64,000 nt of DNA from an uncultured Oscillospiraceae bacterium. GTDB taxonomy: Bacteria; Bacillota; Clostridia; Oscillospirales; Oscillospiraceae. Every line of letters starts with the position of its first letter. Position 1 is the stretch's first letter. The notes under the pieces were generated by a model, which saw only the letters and a list, made by a program, of their open reading frames with translations, had not been told where the DNA came from and ran no database searches. This document shows positions 34,077 through 43,611 of the stretch, in pieces. The translations under genes were made by a program, and so were the position numbers. The stretch lies in assembly GCA_910579725.1 (NCBI GenBank), contig CAJTUD010000005.1:1-64000 (forward strand). The letters are read 5' to 3'.

Positions 34077-36533
34077 ATGTACGACAATCGATTCACCCCC
34101 AGAGCGCAGAACGCCCTCCGTCTGGCCCAGGCCTCCGCGGAGGAGCTGGGCCACAGCTATGTGGGCAGCGAGCACCTGCTGCTGGGCCTTCTGCGGGAGG
34201 AGGCCGGAGCCGCTCACCGGTGTCTGGCGGAACAGTCCGTCACGGGAGAGAAAGCCCGCGCGGCCATTGTGGAGATCGTGGGCACAGGGCTGGCGGGGCT
34301 GGCTCCGCCCCAGGGACTGACTCCCCGGGCCAAGCGGGTGATCGAAAACGCTGTGGGGGAATCCAACCGTCTGGGCGGCGGGTACGTAGGCACCGAGCAT
34401 CTGCTGCTTGGCATTCTGAAGGAGAACGGCACCATGGCCATGCGGGTGCTCTCCACTCTGGGGGCGGACCCACGGAAGCTCCAGGCGGCGCTGGGACAGC
34501 GTATGAGTGTGGTCCAGCGGCTGCCCCGGGAGGCTCCTACCCGTATCGCCGCTCCGCGCCGGGAGGAGGTTCCCCGTTCCAAGGTCCTCGAACAGTTCAC
34601 CCGCAGTCTCAATGCCCTGGCCCGGGAGGGAAAGCTGGATCCGGTGGTGGGACGGGACAAGGAGATTGCCCGGTGCGTGCGGATTCTCTCCCGCCGGACC
34701 AAGAACAACCCGGTGCTGGTGGGGGAGCCCGGCGTGGGCAAGACCGCCGTGGCGGAGGGACTGGCCCAGCGGATTGCCGGAGGCGACGTACCGGAGGAGC
34801 TGCTGGGCAAGACCATACTGTCCATCGACTTGGCTGCCATGCTGGCGGGTACCAAGTACCGGGGCGAATTTGAGGAGCGGGTGAAAAACGCCCTTGCGGA
34901 GATCCGGCGGATGGGCAACGTGATCCTTTTCATTGACGAGCTCCATACCATCGTGGGCGCCGGAAGCGCCGAGGGGGCGGTGGACGCCGCCAACATCATC
35001 AAGCCCGCCCTGGGCCGGGGGGAAATCCGGGTCATCGGGGCCACGACCCTGGAGGAGTACCGGCGGTATATCGAGAAGGACGCGGCCCTGGAGCGGCGGT
35101 TCCAGCCGGTGGCTGTGGAGGAGCCGGCCCCGGCGGCGGCGGTGGAAATTCTGCTGGGGCTGCGGGACAAATATGAGGCCCACCACCGGCTGTCCGTCAG
35201 CGACGAAGCAGTGACGGCGGCGGTGGAGCTCAGCCGCCGGTATCTTCCGGACCGCTTCCTTCCGGACAAGGCCATTGATCTGATGGACGAGGCCTGCGCC
35301 CGGGTGCGGATGGAGTGTGAGACCCGTTCCCCGGATCTGAAGGCGCTGGAGGAGCGGCTGGCCGCGGCCCGCCGGGAAAAGGAGGAGGCCATCGCCGGGC
35401 AGGATTTTGAGGCGGCCGCCCGCCTTCGGGATGTGGAGGAGGACTTCGATGAACAGCTCCAGGCCGCCCGGAAATGCTGGAATGACCACCGCACCGACGA
35501 GCTGGTGGCCGTGACGGAGGAGGACGTGGCCGCGGTGGCGGCGGAGTGGACAGGTATCCCGGTCCAGCGGCTGACCCAGGACGAGGGGGAACAGCTGCTG
35601 GGGCTGGAGGAGACGCTGAAGCAGCGGCTGGTGGGCCAGGACGAAGCGCTGACCGCCGTGGCCCGGGCTATCCGGCGGGGTCGGGTGGGGCTCAAGGAGC
35701 CGGGCCGCCCCACAGGGAGCTTCCTGCTGCTGGGGCCCAGCGGCGTGGGAAAGACGGAGCTGTGCCGCGCTCTGGCCTCGGCTATGTTCGGCCAGGAGGA
35801 GGCGCTTATCCGCATTGACATGTCGGAATACGGTCAGGCCCACGCCGCCAGCCGGCTGGTAGGCTCGCCGCCGGGGTATGTGGGCCACGAGGAAGGCGGA
35901 CAGCTGACGGAGAAAATCCGCAGAAGACCCTATGCGGTAGTGCTGTTTGATGAGATTGAGAAGGCTCATCCGGAGGTTTGGAATCTGCTCCTTCAGATTC
36001 TGGAGGACGGCTGTCTCACAGACAGCCACGGGCGAAAGGCGGACTTCCGCAACGCGGTGGTGGTGATGACCAGCAACGTGGGGGCCCGGCAGATTACCAG
36101 CGGGCAGCCTTTGGGGTTTGCCGGAGGAGAGGAGGTGGACGGGACCCGGCAGGCCCGGGTCCGCCGGGCGGTCACGGACGAGCTGAAGCGAACCTTCCGG
36201 CCGGAGTTTCTCAACCGGATTGACGATACGATTGTGTTCCGTCAGTTGGACGGACAGGATCTGCGGGAGATTGCCCGGCGGATGCTGGCGGAGTGCGGGA
36301 AGCGGATGGAGGCAGTGGGACTCCGCCTCCGGGCGGAGGAAGCGGCTGTTGACAAGCTGGCGGAGATGTGTTATGACCCTGTCAACGGAGCCAGGCCCCT
36401 GCGCAGATCCCTTCGGCGGGAAGTGGAGGACGTGGTGGCGGAGGGAGTGCTTTCCGGCCGCTTTCACAGCGGCCAGGAGGTGGTTTTGATTGTTCACAAA
36501 AATGAGCTTGCTATTGTGGGGGGAATGGAGTAA
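34077..36533 (+). CDS. clpC: ClpC AAA+ chaperone/protease ATPase
   Basis: The 818-residue protein has two N-terminal Clp repeats, AAA1 with GEPGVGKT and VILFIDELHT, a UVR-type middle region (EEAIAGQDFEAAARLRDVEEDF) and AAA2 with GPSGVGKTE and VVLFDEIEKAH. It unfolds substrates for ClpP. The ctsR-mcsA-mcsB genes that usually precede clpC are absent. The ATG at 34077 is chosen because MYDNRFTP is the family N terminus. Confidence 0.94.
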   Translation: MYDNRFTPRAQNALRLAQASAEELGHSYVGSEHLLLGLLREEAGAAHRCLAEQSVTGEKARAAIVEIVGTGLAGLAPPQGLTPRAKRVIENAVGESNRLGGGYVGTEHLLLGILKENGTMAMRVLSTLGADPRKLQAALGQRMSVVQRLPREAPTRIAAPRREEVPRSKVLEQFTRSLNALAREGKLDPVVGRDKEIARCVRILSRRTKNNPVLVGEPGVGKTAVAEGLAQRIAGGDVPEELLGKTILSIDLAAMLAGTKYRGEFEERVKNALAEIRRMGNVILFIDELHTIVGAGSAEGAVDAANIIKPALGRGEIRVIGATTLEEYRRYIEKDAALERRFQPVAVEEPAPAAAVEILLGLRDKYEAHHRLSVSDEAVTAAVELSRRYLPDRFLPDKAIDLMDEACARVRMECETRSPDLKALEERLAAARREKEEAIAGQDFEAAARLRDVEEDFDEQLQAARKCWNDHRTDELVAVTEEDVAAVAAEWTGIPVQRLTQDEGEQLLGLEETLKQRLVGQDEALTAVARAIRRGRVGLKEPGRPTGSFLLLGPSGVGKTELCRALASAMFGQEEALIRIDMSEYGQAHAASRLVGSPPGYVGHEEGGQLTEKIRRRPYAVVLFDEIEKAHPEVWNLLLQILEDGCLTDSHGRKADFRNAVVVMTSNVGARQITSGQPLGFAGGEEVDGTRQARVRRAVTDELKRTFRPEFLNRIDDTIVFRQLDGQDLREIARRMLAECGKRMEAVGLRLRAEEAAVDKLAEMCYDPVNGARPLRRSLRREVEDVVAEGVLSGRFHSGQEVVLIVHKNELAIVGGME

Positions 36534-36675
36534 AATAGAAATAATTCCTCTTTTTTCACTGCCGCTCTCCTAAAAGAGATATTTCTCCCACAAGGGGAGA
36601 ACGCCTGCCGCGGCGGCAGCTGTCAGAAGAGAAGCGGAGGCGGCCCGCAGGGCTGCCGCAAAGAAAGGAGCAAAA

Positions 36676-38400
36676 ATGGGATTTTCCGGTACCGACGCCG
36701 GCGGCTTCCGGTGGGAAGGCTTCAACAGCGGCGCACCTTCCCAGCAGCATCCGCCAAAACCAAAGAAGCCAAGAAAGGCAGTAAAAAGCCCTGCCGCCCG
36801 GGTGGCAATCAACCTCATTGTCACCCTCCTGGCGGGACTGCTCTACTTCTACTTTGAACTCCCCGCCATCAATCTCCAGTCTCCGGATTTTTACGCCTTT
36901 GCCCTGCTGCTGTGCGCCGTGTACTGTATCTGCGCCGCGCTGACTTCCGGCTTTCAGGGACAGGAGGCGGGGCACTACTTCAGCTTCCTGAAAAAACAGT
37001 GCAGAATTCCGGTTATTCTGGCTGTTGCATTGCTGGTGCTGGCTCTGGTGGGGACACTGGCGGGCAGCGTTATTTTCCGGGCCAAGTCCTACTCGGAGCT
37101 GCTGCCCATTGCGGTGGGCGACTTCGCCGCCGAGGTGGACGAAATTTCCTACGACCAGATTCCCATGCTGGATAAAAAGTCCGCCGAACGCCTGGGCGAC
37201 AGGAAGCTGGGAGAGCTCAGCGATATGGTCTCCCAGTTTGAGGTGGTGGACGATTATACCCAGATCAACTACAAGGGCCGCCCTGTGCGCATCGCCACTC
37301 TGATGTACGCCGATCTGATCAAGTGGTTCACCAACCGGGGAGACGGACTGCCCGCCTACCTGCTCATTGACATGGTGACGCAGAACGTGGAGCTGGTGCG
37401 GCTGGAGGAGGGCATCAAGTACACCAATGTGGAGCATTTCGGCCGGAATCTGTACCGCCATCTGCGTTTCCATTACCCCACCTACATGTTCTCCCGGCCG
37501 GTGATGGAGGTCAACGAGGAGGGAACCCCCTACTGGATTTGTCCCCGGCTGGTGAAGACCATAGGCCTGTTCGGTGGGACGGACGTGAAGGGAGCGGTGC
37601 TGGTCAACGCCATCACCGGAGAGTGCGAGTATTACGAGGAGGTTCCTCCCTGGGTGGATAACCTCTATCCCGCCGGGCTTATCGTGCAGCAGTACGACTA
37701 CTACGGCATGTATCACAACGGATTCTTCAACTCCATTTTCGGCCAGCGGGATGTGACCGTCACCACCGACGACTATAACTATATCGCCATGGGCGACGAT
37801 GTGTGGGTCTACACCGGCGTCACCTCCACCGGCGGGGACCAGTCCAACATCGGCTTCATCCTCACCAACCAGCGCACCAAGGAGAGCCATTTTTACTCCT
37901 GTGCCGGCGCGACGGAACACTCCGCCATGGCCTCCGCCAACGGCGAGCTGCAAAATCTGCGCTATCAGGCGACCTTCCCTCTGCTGCTGAACGTGGGAGG
38001 CCAGCCCACCTATTTCATGGCCATGAAGGACAACGCCGAGCTGGTGAAGAAGTACGCCATGGTCAACGTCCAGCAGTATCAGATTGTGGCCACCGGCGAC
38101 ACCGTGGCCCAGTGCGAGCAGAACTATCTGTCCATGCTCAGCCGCAACGGCGTGGTGGACGGCTCCGCCGGACTGAGCGGTACGGAGACGGCGGAGGGCG
38201 TTATCGCTGAGATCCGCTCCGCCGTGTTGGACGGGAATACGGTCTATTTCATCAGACTTACCGGAGACGATATGTTCTACTCCGTCAGCGCCGTGGATCA
38301 GCCTCTGGCAGTGATCCTCAATGCGGGAGATCGGGTGACTGTCACCTATCATCCCGGACAGGGGAGTATTCTGGAGGGTGTGGACGTCGCGCTGGGGTAA
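36676..38400 (+). CDS. Large membrane protein, unknown family
   Basis: The 574-residue protein has a proline/lysine-rich cytoplasmic N terminus (about 1-45), three hydrophobic segments (about 50-135: VAINLIVTLLAGLLYFYF, AFALLLCAVYCICAAL, VILAVALLVLALVGTLAGSVIF) and a roughly 430-residue extracytoplasmic part rich in Tyr, Asp and Thr, with no known motif. AAAGGAG is 8 nt before the ATG. It follows clpC by about 140 bp and ends at a strong hairpin. No function assigned. Confidence 0.75.
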   Translation: MGFSGTDAGGFRWEGFNSGAPSQQHPPKPKKPRKAVKSPAARVAINLIVTLLAGLLYFYFELPAINLQSPDFYAFALLLCAVYCICAALTSGFQGQEAGHYFSFLKKQCRIPVILAVALLVLALVGTLAGSVIFRAKSYSELLPIAVGDFAAEVDEISYDQIPMLDKKSAERLGDRKLGELSDMVSQFEVVDDYTQINYKGRPVRIATLMYADLIKWFTNRGDGLPAYLLIDMVTQNVELVRLEEGIKYTNVEHFGRNLYRHLRFHYPTYMFSRPVMEVNEEGTPYWICPRLVKTIGLFGGTDVKGAVLVNAITGECEYYEEVPPWVDNLYPAGLIVQQYDYYGMYHNGFFNSIFGQRDVTVTTDDYNYIAMGDDVWVYTGVTSTGGDQSNIGFILTNQRTKESHFYSCAGATEHSAMASANGELQNLRYQATFPLLLNVGGQPTYFMAMKDNAELVKKYAMVNVQQYQIVATGDTVAQCEQNYLSMLSRNGVVDGSAGLSGTETAEGVIAEIRSAVLDGNTVYFIRLTGDDMFYSVSAVDQPLAVILNAGDRVTVTYHPGQGSILEGVDVALG

Positions 38401-38414
38401 AATTGAACAGAAAG

Positions 38415-38451
38415 GCCCCCGCCGCGGCATAGCCATACCGCGGCGGGGGCA
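38415..38451. terminator. Bidirectional terminator
   Basis: GCCCCCGCCGCGG (38415-38427) pairs with 38438-38450, a perfect 13-bp stem, with ATATTTTCT after it on the plus strand. It separates the large membrane protein gene from the convergent metallopeptidase gene. Confidence 0.8.
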
Positions 38452-38493
38452 TATTTTCTATATGCGGCAGGAACGAAGGCACAGTACAGGTTC

Positions 38494-39249
38494 TCAGGGA
38501 TGCGCGTCAATTCCGAACCATTCCTCCAGTGTTTCTTTCCGACCTCGTTCCGCCCACTCCTGATAGGACCGGAATACCTCCCGGACCCCGCCGAAGCGAC
38601 GGACCAGCCGGTTCGCGGCCAGGAAGCTGCGCCAGTACTCAAAGAAAATGGATGCATAGTCTCCCTTGTAGGTCTTCGCGCCGAAGTCCTCCAGAGGATG
38701 GCCTCCGTACCTGGGCGCAAGCAGCTCCACCAGCAGGCGGTTGATCCGGGCCTCCCGGGCAAAGGCTCTGTCCGAAAGAAAGTACCGCCGGCCGATATAC
38801 TCCACCATACCCTCCTCGAACCAGATTCCCGCTTCCCGGGCGGTGGAATCGTCAAAATCCGGAAACCAGTGGCTGTGATGCGCCAGCTCGTGGCCCAGAA
38901 TGGACAACAAACGGCTGTCGTCCACACATGTTTCGTAATAGGCGCGGATTTCCGACACGCCCTCCCCCTTCAGGCCGTCCAGCTGCCTGAGCCAGATGTC
39001 CCTCCAGACCGCCGGGTCCGGGCAAAACACCACCCGGTATTCGTTGGTATACGCGGGGACGGGAATGCTGCTGAGGAGCTCCGTGGCGGTTTCCCGGCCG
39101 GCAAAGAGGATGGTCCGGGGCAGATCCCGCGCACCGTACTCCTCCCGCAGGCAGCGGAGACAGGCTTCCAGCCGGGGGCGGAAGCGCCGGGCGGCGGCTT
39201 CGTATGCGCGAAGCTCCTCCCCGCTTTTCACCGCGTACAGGTACCGCAC
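38494..39249 (-). CDS. Gluzincin-type Zn metallopeptidase, probable
   Basis: The 251-residue protein contains LSILGHELAHHSHWF (HExxH) and IWFEEGMVEYIGRRYF (Glu ligand of gluzincins) about 25 residues later. No signal peptide is evident, so it may be cytoplasmic. It starts 2 nt after the PilZ gene, probably in one transcript. The substrate is unknown. Confidence 0.78.
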   Translation of the reverse strand: MRYLYAVKSGEELRAYEAAARRFRPRLEACLRCLREEYGARDLPRTILFAGRETATELLSSIPVPAYTNEYRVVFCPDPAVWRDIWLRQLDGLKGEGVSEIRAYYETCVDDSRLLSILGHELAHHSHWFPDFDDSTAREAGIWFEEGMVEYIGRRYFLSDRAFAREARINRLLVELLAPRYGGHPLEDFGAKTYKGDYASIFFEYWRSFLAANRLVRRFGGVREVFRSYQEWAERGRKETLEEWFGIDAHP

Positions 39250-39251
39250 GA

Positions 39252-39893
39252 TTATTCCTTCCGCCGCTGCTGGCGCTGCTGCTGGAAAATGAAGCTGCGC
39301 AGGACGGACTCGTGGCGGGAGAGCATGTTTACAAATTTGCAGCCGTAACCGTAGAGAATCTGGTTCTGGGTCAGAGAGGCGTTTTCCACTCGGAGAATCT
39401 GAGCGCTGAGAGTCAGCTTCTCGCCGGTTTCCATAAAGTCAAACCACACCCGCCGGCCTTTGGCCAGCAGCAGGGAGGTCCGCAGATACACGCCTCCGGC
39501 GCTGATGTTCACCACGGTGGCCGGCACCCCCAGCTCGGAAGGGCGCACCGGATCGCCGGGCTGATAGGCCGAGTGGAGCATGATGTTCAGCCCCAGGGGA
39601 ATTTTCACATCTTGACGGCGCTGGTCCTGGGCCAGCTGCTCCTGCACCTCGCAGCGCAGGGAGCACATCTCTCCCCCCGGCAGAGGCAGGGCCGCCGACA
39701 GGCGGCACCGGCAGGTCACGCGTCCCAGCACCGGATCATAAAATACGACCCGGTAGTTGGTGTTGGCTTTATACACGGCGGCTCGGGGAATGACCAGCAG
39801 AATCTCCCCGGAGCGTCCCACGCTGACCCGGGACTGGCAGATCAGCGCTCCCGTTTTTTCTAAAATGTCCGCTTTTTTGCATTTTTCAAACAT
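39252..39893 (-). CDS. PilZ-domain c-di-GMP receptor (YcgR-like)
   Basis: The 213-residue protein has an N-terminal YcgR-like domain and a C-terminal PilZ domain with RRQDVKIPL (RxxxR-type arginines) and NISAGGVYLRT (D/NxSxxG). Such proteins act as brakes on flagellar motors when c-di-GMP is high. The start at 39893 follows GGAG. It is divergent from the flgM operon, supporting a motility role. Confidence 0.85.
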   Translation of the reverse strand: MFEKCKKADILEKTGALICQSRVSVGRSGEILLVIPRAAVYKANTNYRVVFYDPVLGRVTCRCRLSAALPLPGGEMCSLRCEVQEQLAQDQRRQDVKIPLGLNIMLHSAYQPGDPVRPSELGVPATVVNISAGGVYLRTSLLLAKGRRVWFDFMETGEKLTLSAQILRVENASLTQNQILYGYGCKFVNMLSRHESVLRSFIFQQQRQQRRKE

Positions 39894-39956
39894 AAGACGG
39901 CTCCTGTCCTTCCCTCCGGGGCGTCGGGGCGGCCCCGGATTGTATTCATCCCTATA

Positions 39957-39985
39957 ATTATATAGGAAACCGCCCCGGCTTGCAA
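39957..39985 (-). promoter_or_regulatory. Sigma-A promoter of PilZ gene
   Basis: Minus-strand TTGCAA (39985-39980), 17-bp spacer, TATAAT (39962-39957). Confidence 0.75.
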
Positions 39986-40078
39986 TGGAATTTTTCAAAA
40001 GTTTTTTCTTTTTTCGACGGAGTGCCGCTGAGACCAGGGCGTTTTCTCAGGATTTAACAAAAATTTTCTTGGCCTGCG

Positions 40079-40106
40079 TTATTTTTTCTGTTTCCGGACC
40101 GATAAA
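40079..40106 (+). promoter_or_regulatory. Sigma-28-like promoter candidate before flgM
   Basis: ACCGATAA at 40098-40105 resembles the flagellar sigma -10 GCCGATAA, but the -35 region (TTAT) is poor. The position, 88 bp before flgM, fits a late flagellar promoter. The rest of 39986-40193 has no gene. Confidence 0.4.
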
Positions 40107-40193
40107 AATAATACAAAGACATTGATGTCCATAATCCGGATGACATGGCCTTGAGGCCGGTTCGGCCGGCACGATAAGGGGAGGTCAGTTGCT

Positions 40194-40499
40194 ATGCTGA
40201 TTACAGGTACCGAGGGCTTTCTGCCCGTTCAAAAGAAAAACGCCGCCCGTCTGGCGGGGCCTGCGGGAGAGCGCCGGACCCAGGCGCGGGAGAGCCACTA
40301 CGATCAGGTGGCCGTGTCCGCCGGGCAGGAGGGCGCCGGCTTCCGCGAGCTGGTGGCCAATCTGTCCTATCAGGTGCGCACCTATAATACCACCGGGAAA
40401 ATCCAGGAGCTGCGCCGTCAGGTGAGCTCCGGCGAGTACCAGATTGAACCCAGGGAAACGGCGGCCAGAATGCTGCTGATGATGGAGGAGGGCGAGTGA
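40194..40499 (+). CDS. flgM: Anti-sigma-28 factor FlgM
   Basis: The 101-residue protein ends in VSSGEYQIEPRETAARMLLMMEE, the FlgM sigma-binding helices. It holds the flagellar sigma factor until the hook is complete, then is exported. GGGGAGG is 8 nt before the ATG. It overlaps flgN by 1 nt, as in the Bacillus flgM-yvyG-flgK-flgL-yviE-fliW-csrA operon. Confidence 0.88.
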   Translation: MLITGTEGFLPVQKKNAARLAGPAGERRTQARESHYDQVAVSAGQEGAGFRELVANLSYQVRTYNTTGKIQELRRQVSSGEYQIEPRETAARMLLMMEEGE

Positions 40500-40945
40500 T
40501 GGCCGGATTGTGGCGGGATTACTTGGCCCTTCTGGACAGTCTGGGCGGAACGCTGGAGGAGCTCACGGAGCTGGAGCGGACCAAGACGCTGGCCGTGGGA
40601 CGCAGCGACCTGGACGGGCTGGAGGAGTGCATGAAGCGGGAGCAGGTGGCCAGCCTGACCCTGCGGGGCCTGGACCAGAAGCGGGATAAACTGCTGGCCG
40701 GGATGGGGCTGGCCGGAGTGCCCCTGCGGGATATGCCGGAGCGCGCGCCGCAGGACATACGGCAGGAGGTCAAGGAAGCCGCGGAGCGGCTGCGGCGGAA
40801 GTATGAGCTCTTCCAGTCCGCCTCCGACGTGGCCCGCAACACCCTGGAGTGCAACCTCCACGCCATTGAGAAGCTGCAAAAGGCCCAGGACGCGCCGCAT
40901 CCCGAGGAGCAGGAGCAGCTGCGTCAATCGGATTTCCGGGCGTAA
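40499..40945 (+). CDS. flgN: Flagellar chaperone FlgN
   Basis: The 148-residue helical protein keeps FlgK and FlgL export-competent. It is rich in Leu, Glu and Arg with long amphipathic helices (YLALLDSLGGTLEELTELERTKTLAVG). The ATG overlaps the flgM stop codon (TGATG). It sits directly before flgK. Confidence 0.85.
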   Translation: MAGLWRDYLALLDSLGGTLEELTELERTKTLAVGRSDLDGLEECMKREQVASLTLRGLDQKRDKLLAGMGLAGVPLRDMPERAPQDIRQEVKEAAERLRRKYELFQSASDVARNTLECNLHAIEKLQKAQDAPHPEEQEQLRQSDFRA

Positions 40946-40981
40946 GCGCCGGACGGATTTGAAATAAGGAGAAACTGAGAT

Positions 40982-43582
40982 ATGGCTGTTATCGGCACTT
41001 TTAGTTCGTTTACTACCGCCCGCCTGGGAATCTACGCCTCCCAGGCGTCGCTGAATGTTACCGGCAATAATATTGCCAATATCAACACCAAGGGCTACAC
41101 CCGCCAGAGGATGGATCTGGTAAGCCTCTATCCCAGCGGCGCGGGGAAGTACGCCAACATGTTCGACCGGAACATCGGCTACGGCGTTCTGGCCCAGACC
41201 CGCACCCAGCTGCGGGACCCCTTCCTGGACATCCGCTACCGCAACGAGAACACCAACCTGGAGGCCAGCGCGGAGAAGCTGGACGGCCTCTACCAGCTCA
41301 GCCACATCCTCGACGAGGTGGGTAAGGGCACTGGCAAGGAGGAGGGCTACGGCGTTATCCAGGCCCGGCTGAAAACCTTCATTGAGGCCCTCCAGAATCT
41401 GAAGGTCAACGTGGGCTCTCAGGAGCATGACGCCTTGGTCCGGGGCGAGGCGGAGGCCCTGGTGAAGTTTTTCAACACGACGGCCAACGGCCTCCAGGAT
41501 GTTTATGACGGGAAGGTCAAGGACTTTACGGAAAGCCTGACCGCCGTCAACAAGCTGCTCACCGACATCCGTGACCTCAATGAGCACATCCGCACCCAGG
41601 CCCTCTACGGGGACAACGCCCTGGAGCTGCGGGACCAGAGGAATCTGGCGCTGGACGCTCTCTCCGGGTATATGAAGATCAACGTGGAGTACTCCATGGA
41701 GCGCATCGACCAGTTTACTGAGGTGGAAAAGATCACCGTCACCCTGGCGGGCAGCAAGGGCCCTGACGGCAAGCCCATCAAGCTTATCGACGGCATCTAT
41801 GGCGGGCAGATCAATTTGCAGCCGAACGAACCGGCGATGAACCCCAACTATGATCCGGTGGCGATCAATAAGGAAAAGGAAAAGGCAAAGCAGGATGCGG
41901 AGGCGGCTGATCCACTGAAAAGCGGAGATCCGGCCAATCCGACGAAATGGGAGACGCAGGTTGCACAGAAAGTAGCGGCTGCGCAGGCACAAGCGGAAAT
42001 AGATCACGATAAAGATGACCCGGATTGGATACAGGAGGTGGCGGACCGGGTAGCCGCCGCAGAAGCTGAAGCGGAAGAAGCCGTAAAAAAAGTCACCGAT
42101 CCGAATGATCCGGATTTGCAGACGAAAATTGATGAGGCAAAGGCTAAAGCAAAAGCAGAGACCGAAGCAGCAGCCGAACAAGAGCGTCTGGACTTGATCA
42201 AAGCCGATGTGGCTGCTGCGGAAAAGGCCGCATGGAAAGATGCGGCGGCAGAGCGGCAAGAACTTATTGACAATGCTGTCAAAGTCAAGGAAGATGAACT
42301 GATTGAGGCAGGCGGAAAATATATCAAAAAGCCGGTCGATCCCAACGATCCTAATGAGCCTGTCAAATACACCAACGACATCAATGAAGCCAAAACCTAC
42401 GAGAACGAAAAATTCCTCCTCCAGGTAGAACCCTTGAAGGACCGCCGGGACCGGCTGATGATCGAGGCCAACACGGTCAGCAAAAAGAGCGAGGTGGTGG
42501 AGCTCAACGACACGGTCCTCTATGGCAGCCTCCAGTCCATGCGGGAGATGCTCACCGAGGAGGGCGAGTATGCCAGCAAGGAGGATCTGAACAAGGATCA
42601 GGATCCGCCCCGACTCAGCGGAGACCCCGACGCCAGCACCAAGCGGGGCATCCCCTACTACCAGAAGGCGCTGGACAGTCTGGCGAAGAAGTTTGCGGAG
42701 GAGTTCAACCAGGCCAACCAGCTCCCCGCGACCACGGTGTATCAGATGAATCAGGCAGTGCCTGGAACAATCACAGGGGCGGACACTTTTTTGAACGCAG
42801 ACGGCGATCCGGTTCAGTATAAGGACGAGGACGGCAATCTAAAGGACATCACAGTGGATGATGTCACCAAGGTCATCCAGCAGCCGAAACTGGACGAAAA
42901 CGGCAAGCCGGTATTGGATGCGAACGGCGATCCTGTAATGGAGGAGGTTCGTGTCCCCTACGACATGGCGGACGGGGATCAGTACGAAAAGGCCAGCGAG
43001 CTTCTGACCCTTCTGGCCAAGGAAGGCAAGAAGGATCCCCTCTATGAGTTCTATGACGGCGGCGTGCTCTTCAGCACCAGCGGCAACAACAACAATCCCG
43101 ACGGCATCACCGCCAAGAATATTTCCATTTCCAACGGCTGGGCCAACAACGTGGTGCATATCCTCAACGACAAGCGGCCCGACGAGTACACCAATGACGG
43201 CGAGGTCATTCCCGGCAGCAGCCGCAACGAGAATATCCAGCACATGATTACCTTGTTTGACAAGAAACTGGAATATGCCGCAACGGATGTGCAGGCGGAT
43301 TCCGCCGCCACGGACCCGATTTTCAAGGGCTCCTTCCGGGAGGTGTATACCGCCATCGGCACCACATTGGGCGATGATGAGAGCGTCACCATCGGCAAGG
43401 TGGAAAACTATTCCGTCCTGACGCTGGATCTGGAGAACCAGCGGCAGAGCGTATCCGGCGTGGACCTCAACGACGAGGCCACCAACATGATGCAGTTCAG
43501 CAAGTCCTATTCCGCGGCCTGCCGCCTGCTGACCACTATTGATTCGATGCTTGATAAGCTCATCAACGGCACCGCCGTCTGA
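40982..43582 (+). CDS. flgK: Hook-associated protein FlgK (HAP1), enlarged
   Basis: The 866-residue protein has the flagellar N-terminal motif SLNVTGNNIANINTKGYTRQ and the conserved C-terminal GVDLNDEATNMMQFSKSYSAACRLLTTIDSMLDKL that form the D0/D1 core of the hook-filament junction. Typical FlgK proteins have about 500-650 residues. The excess is a roughly 190-residue insertion (about 285-475) of Ala/Glu/Lys-rich helical repeats followed by more surface sequence. Residues likely exposed on the filament are in this insertion. Confidence 0.95.
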   Translation: MAVIGTFSSFTTARLGIYASQASLNVTGNNIANINTKGYTRQRMDLVSLYPSGAGKYANMFDRNIGYGVLAQTRTQLRDPFLDIRYRNENTNLEASAEKLDGLYQLSHILDEVGKGTGKEEGYGVIQARLKTFIEALQNLKVNVGSQEHDALVRGEAEALVKFFNTTANGLQDVYDGKVKDFTESLTAVNKLLTDIRDLNEHIRTQALYGDNALELRDQRNLALDALSGYMKINVEYSMERIDQFTEVEKITVTLAGSKGPDGKPIKLIDGIYGGQINLQPNEPAMNPNYDPVAINKEKEKAKQDAEAADPLKSGDPANPTKWETQVAQKVAAAQAQAEIDHDKDDPDWIQEVADRVAAAEAEAEEAVKKVTDPNDPDLQTKIDEAKAKAKAETEAAAEQERLDLIKADVAAAEKAAWKDAAAERQELIDNAVKVKEDELIEAGGKYIKKPVDPNDPNEPVKYTNDINEAKTYENEKFLLQVEPLKDRRDRLMIEANTVSKKSEVVELNDTVLYGSLQSMREMLTEEGEYASKEDLNKDQDPPRLSGDPDASTKRGIPYYQKALDSLAKKFAEEFNQANQLPATTVYQMNQAVPGTITGADTFLNADGDPVQYKDEDGNLKDITVDDVTKVIQQPKLDENGKPVLDANGDPVMEEVRVPYDMADGDQYEKASELLTLLAKEGKKDPLYEFYDGGVLFSTSGNNNNPDGITAKNISISNGWANNVVHILNDKRPDEYTNDGEVIPGSSRNENIQHMITLFDKKLEYAATDVQADSAATDPIFKGSFREVYTAIGTTLGDDESVTIGKVENYSVLTLDLENQRQSVSGVDLNDEATNMMQFSKSYSAACRLLTTIDSMLDKLINGTAV
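41830..42420 (+). repeat. Ala/Glu/Lys repeat insertion inside flgK
   Basis: The inserted segment of flgK has a different codon use, with more A, for example AAAAAAGTC and AATGATCCG. Its protein shows degenerate units such as WETQVAQKVAAAQAQAE and WIQEVADRVAAAEAEAE, each preceded by a DPDxP-like acidic stretch. It is absent from normal-length FlgK proteins. Confidence 0.75.
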
Positions 43583-43611
43583 TAGACCGACCAAAGGAGG
43601 ATATTTCAACT

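Noticed and set aside
34214..35821. 535-codon minus-strand frame opposite clpC
   Set aside because: Serine/arginine-rich shadow of a GC-rich gene; clpC is certain.
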